Part shown: positions 7,255 through 14,070 of the stretch, in pieces
How positions within the stretch are numbered: the stretch's first letter is position 1
How the letters are laid out: the number at the start of each line of letters is the position of its first letter
NCBI GenBank assembly: GCA_900767685.1
Contig: CAAGAB010000332.1
Span: 1-21,098, forward strand
From: an uncultured Coprococcus sp.
Lineage (GTDB): Bacteria > Bacillota_A > Clostridia > Lachnospirales > Lachnospiraceae
Direction: 5' to 3'
DNA: 21,098 nt
Notes under the pieces: model-generated
Seen by the model: the letters and a program-made list of their open reading frames with translations, nothing else
Told to the model about the DNA's origin: nothing
The model's database searches: none
Translations under genes and position numbers: made by a program

Positions 7255-8463
7255 ATGGTAAATGATCAGATAGTAAACGCTCAGATAGGAGATGCTCAGA
7301 TGGGAGACACTCAAATAGTAAATGATCAGATAGATGATGAATTTGAGCCGGCATATATGAGACGTGCTATAGAGCTTGCAAAGAGAGGAACCGGTGCGGT
7401 AAATCCGAATCCCCTTGTTGGAGCAGTCATAGTTAAGGACGGACGGATCATAGGAGAGGGATATCATGTGAGATATGGGCAGCTGCATGCGGAGCGGGCG
7501 GCATTTGCCAGTCTGAATGATCCTGCGGAGGCAGAGGGAGCTGTCATGTATGTGACACTGGAGCCTTGCTGCCATTTCGGAAAGCAACCGCCATGTGTAG
7601 ATGCGATCATAGAACACAAGATCAGGAAAGTGTATTGCGGGTCTGATGATCCGAATGCCATGGTGGCAGGAAAGGGATTTGGAAGACTCCGGGATGCCGG
7701 AATAGAGGTACACCCACACTGTCTTAAGGATGAGTGTGATGCGATAAATGACATATTCTTTAAGTATATAGTTAATAAGAAACCGTATGTGACTATGAAG
7801 TACGCCATGACTATGGATGGAAGGATAGCAACCCATACAGGTGCCAGCAAGTGGATAACCGGAGAGCAGTCCAGAGCATATGTGATGGAGCTTAGGAACA
7901 GACACAAAGGTATAATGGCAGGTATAGGGACAGTGCTAGCGGATGATCCAATGCTCACATGTCGAATAGAAGATGACGCTGTTCGGGATAATGACAATAT
8001 AAGAAATCCGATAAGAATAATATGTGACAGTAATCTCAGGATCCCGGAGAATTCACAGATAGTAGAGTCCGCTATGGATATAGAGACGGTTGTGGCAACC
8101 ACGGCAGATGGCGCGTCTGACACAGCGAAATGTGAAAGACTCAGAGCGAAGGGAATCAACATCATAGAGACAGACAGTGTAGACGGTCATGTGGATCTGA
8201 GGCAGCTCATGACGATACTTGGAGAGAAAGGCATAGATGGAATACTGCTGGAGGGTGGCGGAGAACTCAACTACAGCATGGTGTCAGATGGCCTTGTGGA
8301 CGAAGCGTGTGTGTTCATAGCTCCGAAGATATTTGGTGGCGAAGGCAAGTTCAGTCCGGTATCTGGAACAGGCGTGGATGTGCCTGCAGATGCACATATG
8401 TTCAGTCTGGCTGAGGTGAGAAGATTTGGCGAAGATGTGATGCTAAGATACAAGAAGTCATAG
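7255..8463 (+). CDS. ribD: Bifunctional RibD: pyrimidine deaminase / reductase
   Basis: This enzyme carries out the second and third steps of riboflavin synthesis: deamination of the GTP-derived diaminopyrimidine, then NADPH reduction of the ribose. The N-terminal deaminase domain shows the zinc site H78-A-E80 and the PCC-x7-PPC type ligands C105 and C114 (EPCCHFGKQPPC). The C-terminal reductase domain begins around KYAMTMDGRIAT and has the conserved ILLEGGGELNYS segment. At 402 residues it is longer than the usual 360-370. The extra is an N-terminal stretch of five VNDQI-like pentapeptides ahead of the normal start region (YMRRAIELAKRG). The chosen ATG has AGGAAGGTGAG just upstream. Initiation at the later ATG before RRAIELAK is possible but has no good ribosome site. 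It is the first gene of the riboswitch-controlled rib operon, 93 bases ahead of ribE. Confidence 0.95.
   Translation: MVNDQIVNAQIGDAQMGDTQIVNDQIDDEFEPAYMRRAIELAKRGTGAVNPNPLVGAVIVKDGRIIGEGYHVRYGQLHAERAAFASLNDPAEAEGAVMYVTLEPCCHFGKQPPCVDAIIEHKIRKVYCGSDDPNAMVAGKGFGRLRDAGIEVHPHCLKDECDAINDIFFKYIVNKKPYVTMKYAMTMDGRIATHTGASKWITGEQSRAYVMELRNRHKGIMAGIGTVLADDPMLTCRIEDDAVRDNDNIRNPIRIICDSNLRIPENSQIVESAMDIETVVATTADGASDTAKCERLRAKGINIIETDSVDGHVDLRQLMTILGEKGIDGILLEGGGELNYSMVSDGLVDEACVFIAPKIFGGEGKFSPVSGTGVDVPADAHMFSLAEVRRFGEDVMLRYKKS
7258..7332 (+). repeat. 15-bp tandem repeat (5 copies) in the start of ribD
   Basis: Five in-frame 15-base units directly follow the ATG and encode VNDQI, VNAQI, GDAQM, GDTQI and VNDQI. 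Units one and five are identical in DNA (GTAAATGATCAGATA). The unit is a multiple of three, so copy number can change without a frameshift. Confidence 0.92.
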
Positions 8464-8556
8464 GACCGCCGGATATAAATCAAGAGAATGAATCGGTGAC
8501 GACCAGAAGATTCGATTGCTTGTAGGTTGTTGCACGATATAGAAAAGAGGTCGTAC

Positions 8557-9222
8557 ATGTTCACAGGAATAGTAGAAGAGATAGGAACGATCAGGAAAAT
8601 AGATAAAGGCGTCAGCTCCTGCAGCATAACTGTGCAGGCGGACAAAGTCCTTCAGGGAAGTCAGGTGGGCGACAGCATTGCTGTAAATGGTGTGTGCCTT
8701 ACTGCAACCGGCATATCAGGAAATATATTTACAGCGGATGTCATGCCGGAGACACTGAGAAGAAGCGGACTTGGACAGCTGACTGGTGGCAGCAGAGTAA
8801 ATCTTGAGAGGGCTATGGCTGCCGGCGGAAGATTTGGCGGACATATAGTGTCCGGACATATAGACGGAACCGGAACGATCAGAGAAGTCAAGAGGGAGGA
8901 CAATGCGGTCTGGGTGACCATAGACTGTTCTCCGAAGATCCTCAGATATATCATAGAGAAGGGGTCTATAGCGATAGATGGCATCAGCCTTACAGTGGCA
9001 TATGTGGATGATATTTGTTTTAAAGTGTCTATAATCCCGCATACAGCAGGGGAGACTACTCTCTTAGATGGCAAGCCGGGCAAGATAGTGAATCTTGAAA
9101 ATGATGTGGTAGGCAAATACGTTGAAAAGCTTCTGCAGCCGTACAAAGGCGGCGGTGATGCAGGGGCTTCAGATAGATCAGGACTTGATATGAAATTCCT
9201 GGCAGAAAATGGTTTTATATAA
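8557..9222 (+). CDS. ribE: Riboflavin synthase, alpha subunit
   Basis: Cytoplasmic trimeric enzyme that dismutates two 6,7-dimethyl-8-ribityllumazine molecules into riboflavin and the pyrimidine intermediate. The classic N-terminus [10 protein letters not shown], the internal duplication of two lumazine-binding barrels, and the signature [13 protein letters not shown] (about residues 97-109) are visible. The length, 221 residues, is normal. The frame is open 30 bases further upstream, but ATG 8557 has AGAGG 6 bases before it and gives the standard N-terminus. The C-terminal tail ([13 protein letters not shown]) is the one usual in Firmicutes. It is the second gene of the rib operon, 25 bases before ribBA. 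The B. subtilis name ribE is used; E. coli calls it ribC. Confidence 0.96.
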   Translation: MFTGIVEEIGTIRKIDKGVSSCSITVQADKVLQGSQVGDSIAVNGVCLTATGISGNIFTADVMPETLRRSGLGQLTGGSRVNLERAMAAGGRFGGHIVSGHIDGTGTIREVKREDNAVWVTIDCSPKILRYIIEKGSIAIDGISLTVAYVDDICFKVSIIPHTAGETTLLDGKPGKIVNLENDVVGKYVEKLLQPYKGGGDAGASDRSGLDMKFLAENGFI

Positions 9223-9247
9223 ATCCGGAATTATAGGAGGTAAAGCG

Positions 9248-10453
9248 ATGGGTTTTGAATTTAACTCGATAGAAGAGATCGCAGCAGATCTCGCGGCGGG
9301 AAAGCCGGTTGTAATGCTTGACAATGAGGACAGAGAGAACGAGGGCGATGTGATCTGTGCAGCAGAATTTGCCACCACAGAGAATGTCAACTTCATGGCA
9401 AAGTGGGCGAGAGGTCTCATATGTATGCCTATGGATGCGTCATTTGCTGACAAACTTAATCTTCCACAGATGTGTATAACGAACACAGACAACCACTGTA
9501 CAGCATTTTCAGTGTCGGTCGATCATGTGGATACTACCACAGGTATTTCAGCTGAAGAGAGAGGCTATACAGCACGAAAATTCGTAGAAGACGATGCAAA
9601 GCCTGGTGACTTCAGAAGACCGGGACACATGTTTCCTCTTCAGGCTGTCGCTGGCGGTGTTATAGAGAGAAATGGTCATACTGAGGCGACAGTTGATCTC
9701 ATGAAGGCAGCAGGACTCAAGCCTTGTGGATTGTGCTGTGAGATCATGAAGGATGACGGAACCATGGCGAGAAAAGATGACCTTGTGGAATTTGCAAAAG
9801 TTCACGGTCTGAAGATCTCGACAATAGAGAAGCTTATTCAGTACAGAAAAGAGCATGAGGTATTTGTGGAGTGTGTGGCAAAGGCAAAGCTGCCTACAAA
9901 GTATGGTGAGTTCACGATCTGCGGATACGTCAACAAGCTGAACGGTGAGCATCATGTGGCACTCACGATGGGCGATATAGCTGATGGCAAGCCGGTTCTC
10001 TGCCGAGTACACAGCGAGTGTCTGACAGGAGACTGCTTTGGCTCGATGAAGTGCGATTGCGGTCAGCAGCTCGACTCAGCGATGAAGGCTATAGCGAAGG
10101 AAGGCAGAGGAGTTCTTCTGTACATGCGACAGGAGGGAAGGGGCATAGGACTTATCAACAAGATAAAGGCATATGCACTTCAGGATCAGGGACTTGATAC
10201 TGTTGAGGCAAACCTCAAGCTCGGTTTCCCTGATGACGCAAGAGATTACACCATAGGAACACAGATACTTGTGGATCTCGGCATAAGACAGATCAGACTT
10301 CTCACCAACAATCCACTTAAGGTATATGGTCTTGCGGGATACAACCTTGAGATAGTGGAGAGAGTTCCGATAGAGATAGAGCCAACAAAGTTCGACGCAT
10401 TTTACCTCAAGACAAAGAAAGAGAAAATGGGTCATATGTTAAATGAAGTTTAA
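9248..10453 (+). CDS. ribBA: RibBA: DHBP synthase / GTP cyclohydrolase II
   Basis: A fused enzyme that supplies both precursors of the pathway. The N-terminal half makes 3,4-dihydroxy-2-butanone 4-phosphate from ribulose 5-phosphate. It shows the metal and substrate loop [10 protein letters not shown], and RRPGHMFPL. The C-terminal half is GTP cyclohydrolase II. It shows [21 protein letters not shown] with the zinc cysteines, and [10 protein letters not shown] for GTP binding. The 401-residue length is typical. The frame is open upstream to 9209, overlapping ribE, but ATG 9248 with a perfect AGGAGG 7 bases before it (9235-9240) is clearly the start. It is the third gene of the operon, 26 bases before ribH. 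Confidence 0.97.
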   Translation: MGFEFNSIEEIAADLAAGKPVVMLDNEDRENEGDVICAAEFATTENVNFMAKWARGLICMPMDASFADKLNLPQMCITNTDNHCTAFSVSVDHVDTTTGISAEERGYTARKFVEDDAKPGDFRRPGHMFPLQAVAGGVIERNGHTEATVDLMKAAGLKPCGLCCEIMKDDGTMARKDDLVEFAKVHGLKISTIEKLIQYRKEHEVFVECVAKAKLPTKYGEFTICGYVNKLNGEHHVALTMGDIADGKPVLCRVHSECLTGDCFGSMKCDCGQQLDSAMKAIAKEGRGVLLYMRQEGRGIGLINKIKAYALQDQGLDTVEANLKLGFPDDARDYTIGTQILVDLGIRQIRLLTNNPLKVYGLAGYNLEIVERVPIEIEPTKFDAFYLKTKKEKMGHMLNEV

Positions 10454-10479
10454 CTTTTCATAAGGAGGGAAAAAATCAG

Positions 10480-10941
10480 ATGAATAAGGTAGAAGGAAAG
10501 TTAGTAGCAAATGGAGCAAAGATAGGTATAGTTGCAGCGAGATTTAATGAGTTCATAGTTTCAAAGCTTGTGAGCGGAGCAGAGGATGCGCTCCTCCGTC
10601 ATGACGTGAATGCGGATGACATCACAGTTGCCTGGGTTCCGGGTGCATTCGAGATACCTGTAATTGCAAAGAAGATGGCAGCAAGTGGAAAGTATGATGC
10701 AGTTATCTGCCTTGGCGCAGTTATCCGCGGTGCTACAAGCCACTATGATTATGTGTGTAATGAGGTTTCAAAGGGTGTTGCATCAGTGTCACTTGAGACA
10801 GGCGTACCTGTGATGTTCGGCGTTGTGACAACAGAGAACATAGAGCAGGCTATCGAGCGTGCAGGAACAAAGGCAGGCAACAAGGGTTATGACTGTGCTA
10901 TGGGAGCACTCGAGATGATCGACCTTATGAAGCAGCTGTAA
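10480..10941 (+). CDS. ribH: 6,7-dimethyl-8-ribityllumazine synthase
   Basis: Condenses the RibBA-derived butanone phosphate with the RibD-derived ribitylamino-pyrimidine to give lumazine, the substrate of RibE. It usually forms large icosahedral or pentameric shells. The 153-residue protein shows the family landmarks [21 protein letters not shown], and the catalytic-histidine segment [29 protein letters not shown] lies at 10462-10469, 10 bases before ATG. It is the last gene of the rib operon. No clear U-tract terminator follows; the only notable structure is the 14-bp hairpin at 11033-11065. Confidence 0.97.
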   Translation: MNKVEGKLVANGAKIGIVAARFNEFIVSKLVSGAEDALLRHDVNADDITVAWVPGAFEIPVIAKKMAASGKYDAVICLGAVIRGATSHYDYVCNEVSKGVASVSLETGVPVMFGVVTTENIEQAIERAGTKAGNKGYDCAMGALEMIDLMKQL

Positions 10942-11032
10942 TGCAGACGGTAAAAAATGCGGTACAATGCAGCATGCTGATGCGTGTGTAGGTTATTGCG
11001 CTTACGCGCGAAAACTTAATGCGTACAGAATA

Positions 11033-11065
11033 TACAGGCACGTGTAGCATATACATGTGCCTGTA
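11033..11065. other. 14-bp hairpin between ribH and the HAD gene
   Basis: The arms at 11033-11046 (TACAGGCACGTGTA) and 11052-11065 (TACATGTGCCTGTA) are complementary except for one wobble pair, with a 5-base loop. No T run follows on the plus strand, so it is not a standard terminator. It ends 26 bases before the next start codon. It may stabilise or separate the rib and HAD transcripts, or be an operator. Confidence 0.7.
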
Positions 11066-11091
11066 AATATATGACAGGATGGATATGATAT

Positions 11092-11898
11092 ATGAATAGT
11101 ACAGGCAGGAAGATATTATTCTTTGATATAGATGGCACCCTTATCACTGAGGATGGAAGAAGATATTTCCCGGAGAGTGCGAAGCAGGCTTTGGCACAGG
11201 CGAGGGCAAATGGACATCTGGTTTTTATCAATACGGGAAGGGTATACTGCAATGTAACTGAAGAGATAAGATCAGCCGGATTTGATGGCTTTGTATGTGG
11301 CTGTGGGACTTCGATATACTATGATGGAAGAGAGCTGTTTCACAATGATGTCAGCAAGGATGTGTGCAGAGATATAGCATATGCCTGCCGAAGATACGAC
11401 ATGTATGGAATGTATGAGCACCGGGATAAGGTGTATGTGGACGGACAGAATATGGACAATGATCTGCTTATGGAGATGGTGAAATATTTCCGAGCAAATG
11501 GAATATATGTGGGAGAAGATGTGGATTCAGATGATTTTGAGTTCGACAAGTTCTGCTGCTGGTTTGCCAAAGACAATAAAAATGTGCCGGAGTTTCGTGA
11601 ACACGTATCGGTCAATTTTGATTATATAGACAGGAGCAGTATTTTTTGCGAGATCGTGCCGAAAGGATTCAGCAAGGCAACAGGAATACAGTACCTGCTG
11701 GACTACTTTGATATACCGCTTGAGAACGCATATGCATTTGGTGATGGCAACAATGACGCACCTATGTTATTATATTGTCCAAACAGCATAATTATGAAGA
11801 AAGGACCTGACGAGCTGAAGAGACAGGTTATGATGGTTACAGATGACGCTGAGGATGACGGGATATACAATGCGATGGTCAAACTGGGCATAATCTAA
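11092..11898 (+). CDS. Cof-type HAD-IIB phosphatase
   Basis: A 268-residue sugar-phosphate or nucleotide-type phosphatase of the Cof/YbiV group. HAD motif I is FFDIDGTL (D12 nucleophile, D14), motif II is the INTGR segment, and motif IV is AFGDGNNDAPML (D218 and D222, magnesium binding). A type IIB cap lies between about residues 85 and 190, and the C-terminal core returns with the typical Lys and Asp. The substrate cannot be read from the sequence. A location just after ribH invites the guess that it dephosphorylates the pyrimidine intermediate between RibD and RibH, a step done by promiscuous HAD phosphatases in other bacteria; that is inference. AGGATGG upstream is a weak ribosome site. 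DUF1189 follows 34 bases later. Confidence 0.93.
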   Translation: MNSTGRKILFFDIDGTLITEDGRRYFPESAKQALAQARANGHLVFINTGRVYCNVTEEIRSAGFDGFVCGCGTSIYYDGRELFHNDVSKDVCRDIAYACRRYDMYGMYEHRDKVYVDGQNMDNDLLMEMVKYFRANGIYVGEDVDSDDFEFDKFCCWFAKDNKNVPEFREHVSVNFDYIDRSSIFCEIVPKGFSKATGIQYLLDYFDIPLENAYAFGDGNNDAPMLLYCPNSIIMKKGPDELKRQVMMVTDDAEDDGIYNAMVKLGII

Positions 11899-11932
11899 TT
11901 CAGAGGCAGGATTCAGGAGAGATTAGAGATTG

Positions 11933-12754
11933 ATGGATGAACAGGAAGAGTACAAGAAGGTTACCCTTGTTGACCAGCTGGCGATCGCGGTCAGCAGTCC
12001 CAAGAATTACAAGCATTTGACGAAGCTGAAGACCGGCAGACTTGTCTGGTTTGTTATTATCATTTCATTTTTGCTTGCGTTTATTGAATTTGGTATAGAT
12101 GCCATATTCTGGGTAGGAAAGGTTGGTGGATTCAGTAACCTTGCAAATAATATCATACCGAAGTTCACATACGAGAATGGCAGATTGAATGCAGAGAGGG
12201 ATGTTCAGGTCGCGGTTGGAAGTGGAAACCTGTATATAAATACAGAGAGCTCGGAGGTTGATCTGAGTAAGCTGGAGACAGATGGAACATATATTGCCAT
12301 AGGCAGGGAGACGGTCACCGTTGGCATAGTTTCAGGAGGCAAGGGATATGAGTATATGAAGACTCCGATAAAGTATTTTATGCTTCCAGCTGGATTCAAC
12401 AACAGTATGCTTGCATCATTTGCACCGCTGTTTTATGGCTATATGATCATTATGTTTATCTGCGTGGTGATCGGATGTGCGGGCAGACAACTACTGCTTG
12501 CATTGCTGTTCAGCTTGGTGGGCAATACATTTTCAAAGACATTGAATACCGGACTTTCATATGGAAAGGTGTATACGATATGTGTGTATGCTATGACGTT
12601 GTCTATGTTTATAATGTCAGTGAACATAGCAGTTGACTATATCATCTCTTCATTCCTTATGTGGATGATAGCGATGATACTTGCCATGGTATTTATGAAT
12701 AGAGCCATCATGTCTCACGTGAGTGGAGATATACCGCCCGGAGATATATTCTGA
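11933..12754 (+). CDS. DUF1189-family membrane protein
   Basis: A 273-residue predicted integral membrane protein. One helix lies at about 38-60. A roughly 100-residue polar domain follows and probably faces outside. Four more helices lie at about 163-183, 185-200, 212-232 and 237-256. The layout and the final membrane block resemble DUF1189 proteins of Firmicutes, whose role is not established. TTG at 11930 is in frame just before ATG 11933. AGGAGA at 11915-11920 is 9 bases from TTG and 12 from ATG, so the start could be either. The gene follows the HAD gene closely and may be co-transcribed with it. Confidence 0.8.
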   Translation: MDEQEEYKKVTLVDQLAIAVSSPKNYKHLTKLKTGRLVWFVIIISFLLAFIEFGIDAIFWVGKVGGFSNLANNIIPKFTYENGRLNAERDVQVAVGSGNLYINTESSEVDLSKLETDGTYIAIGRETVTVGIVSGGKGYEYMKTPIKYFMLPAGFNNSMLASFAPLFYGYMIIMFICVVIGCAGRQLLLALLFSLVGNTFSKTLNTGLSYGKVYTICVYAMTLSMFIMSVNIAVDYIISSFLMWMIAMILAMVFMNRAIMSHVSGDIPPGDIF

Positions 12755-12760
12755 TCGAGT

Positions 12761-12821
12761 CCGCATAAAGAAACTTATATTGCGCTGGCATTCAAGATGC
12801 CGCAAAAAGGAACTTATACTG
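12761..12821 (+). repeat. 22-bp imperfect direct repeat in the DUF1189-CYTH gap
   Basis: The copies at 12761-12782 and 12800-12821 match at 19 of 22 positions. Each starts CCGCA and contains AACTTATA. They are 39 bases apart and straddle a small GGCAT/ATGCC hairpin (12788-12802). The repeat ends just before the in-frame ATG at 12823. Confidence 0.6.
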
Positions 12822-12849
12822 GATGGCTACAAAATGCAGGGAAAATCAT

Positions 12850-13434
12850 ATGGAAAATATTAAAGAAAATAACGCGAACGAAAACGAATTAAAAGAAGAC
12901 AAATCAAAAGAAAATATGGAAATAGAAAAAAAGTACCTTGTGGCAGAAGTTCCATTTGAACTGGATGAGTATCCTGTAAAGCATATGGAACAGCTGTATG
13001 TGTCGACGAAGCCGGTCATAAGAATAAGAAAGAGCAACGACCGTAGGATCCTCACAGTCAAATCTAAGGGACTCCTATCGAGACAGGAATTTGAGATGGA
13101 TATCAATGAGGAGGAGTACAGTAACCTGAGGTCAAAAGCTGAGGGGAATGTGATAGAGAAGGACAGGTATATAATTCCTGTCACAGATACCGATGCGACA
13201 TGCGGAGACAAGTCGATAGACGAGACTTTGAAGATAGAGCTTGATGTGTTCAAAGGGTTGTTTCAGGGACTCGTATATGCAGAGGTAGAATTTCCATCTG
13301 AGAAGATTGCAAATGCATTCAGGGCACCGGATTGGTTTGCGAAGGATGTGACGGGTGCAGGAATATTCCAGAACAGTGCGCTCAGCAGCATGAAAGTAAG
13401 TGACATAGACAGCTTTATAAGGAAAAATATATAA
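12850..13434 (+). CDS. CYTH domain protein (triphosphate tunnel metalloenzyme)
   Basis: A 194-residue protein with the CYTH signature EIEKKYLV (E24-x-E26-x-K28), followed by the tunnel strands with paired basic residues (VIRIRKS, RILTVKS) and acidic strands (EFEMDI, IELDVF, YAEVEF). Family members hydrolyse inorganic triphosphate or act as adenylate cyclase or thiamine triphosphatase; the substrate is not readable here. Three in-frame starts exist. ATG 12823 has a poor ribosome site, ATG 12850 has AGGG 8 bases before it, and ATG 12916 gives the minimal MEIEKKYLV with no site. I chose 12850. That leaves a 22-residue Asn/Glu/Lys-rich low-complexity N-terminal tail not expected in the family. 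It sits between DUF1189 and the DJ-1 gene. Confidence 0.88.
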   Translation: MENIKENNANENELKEDKSKENMEIEKKYLVAEVPFELDEYPVKHMEQLYVSTKPVIRIRKSNDRRILTVKSKGLLSRQEFEMDINEEEYSNLRSKAEGNVIEKDRYIIPVTDTDATCGDKSIDETLKIELDVFKGLFQGLVYAEVEFPSEKIANAFRAPDWFAKDVTGAGIFQNSALSSMKVSDIDSFIRKNI

Positions 13435-13464
13435 AAGAAAATTATATAGAGAAAAATATATAAA
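13422..13464 (+). repeat. 14-bp direct repeat around the CYTH stop codon
   Basis: GAAAAATATATAAA occurs at 13422-13435 and again at 13451-13464, 29 bases apart. The first copy contains the end and the stop codon of the CYTH gene. It looks like a small duplication of the gene's 3' end. Confidence 0.6.
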
Positions 13465-13503
13465 GGCGCAAGTCGGAAATATTAAGCAGGAGGGATAATA
13501 CGT

Positions 13504-14049
13504 ATGAAGGCAAGGATTTTATTTGCAACAGGATATGAAGAGGTTGAAGCACTCACGGTTGTGGATATTCTCAGAAGAGCAGGAATGGAGTGCCTTATGG
13601 TGGCGTCTGATGATGCAGATACAGTGACAGGTGCACATGGTATATGCGTTGGAATGGATGAAAAGATTTCGGATATCAGTGATGACAGTGATATAGTCAT
13701 TCTTCCGGGCGGAATACCGGGAGTTCCAAATCTCAAGGCGAATCCGAAGGTTGAGGCTCTTGTGAAAAAGCAGAACGACAGGGGAGCATATGTGGCAGCC
13801 ATATGCGCAGGTCCAACAGCCCTTGGAGCATTTGGCGTGCTTGCTGATAAGACGGCAACATGCTATCCGGGATGTGAAGGACAGCTTATGGCAAAGGATC
13901 ACAGGACTGATTCGGTTGTAGTGGATGGCAATGTGATCACAAGCAGGGGCGTTGGAACCGCAATCGATTTTGGGCTTAAGATAGTTGAGGTTATGATCGG
14001 CAAGGCGGTAGCAGATGAGCTTGCTGAGAAGATAGTTTATAAGAGATAG
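13504..14049 (+). CDS. DJ-1/PfpI family protein (YajL/ThiJ-like)
   Basis: A 181-residue cytoplasmic protein of the DJ-1 group, whose members act as redox-sensing chaperones, glyoxalases or deglycases. The family's conserved glutamate region is FATGYEEVEAL (E13/E15), the nucleophile-elbow cysteine is C101 in AAICAGP, and the C-terminal VITSRGVGTAIDFGL segment is intact. CYPGCE adds two cysteines typical of the bacterial branch. AGGAGGG at 13488-13494 is 9 bases before ATG. The helicase gene starts 21 bases after the stop, so the two are probably co-transcribed. The exact activity cannot be assigned. Confidence 0.94.
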   Translation: MKARILFATGYEEVEALTVVDILRRAGMECLMVASDDADTVTGAHGICVGMDEKISDISDDSDIVILPGGIPGVPNLKANPKVEALVKKQNDRGAYVAAICAGPTALGAFGVLADKTATCYPGCEGQLMAKDHRTDSVVVDGNVITSRGVGTAIDFGLKIVEVMIGKAVADELAEKIVYKR

Positions 14050-14070
14050 TAGTTTATATGGGAAGACAAA

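Noticed and set aside
7093..7905. Long minus-strand frame of 270 codons over the riboswitch and ribD start
   Set aside because: It is antisense to the FMN riboswitch, the terminator and RibD. Its repeated Leu/Ser/Tyr segments are only the 15-bp repeat read backwards.
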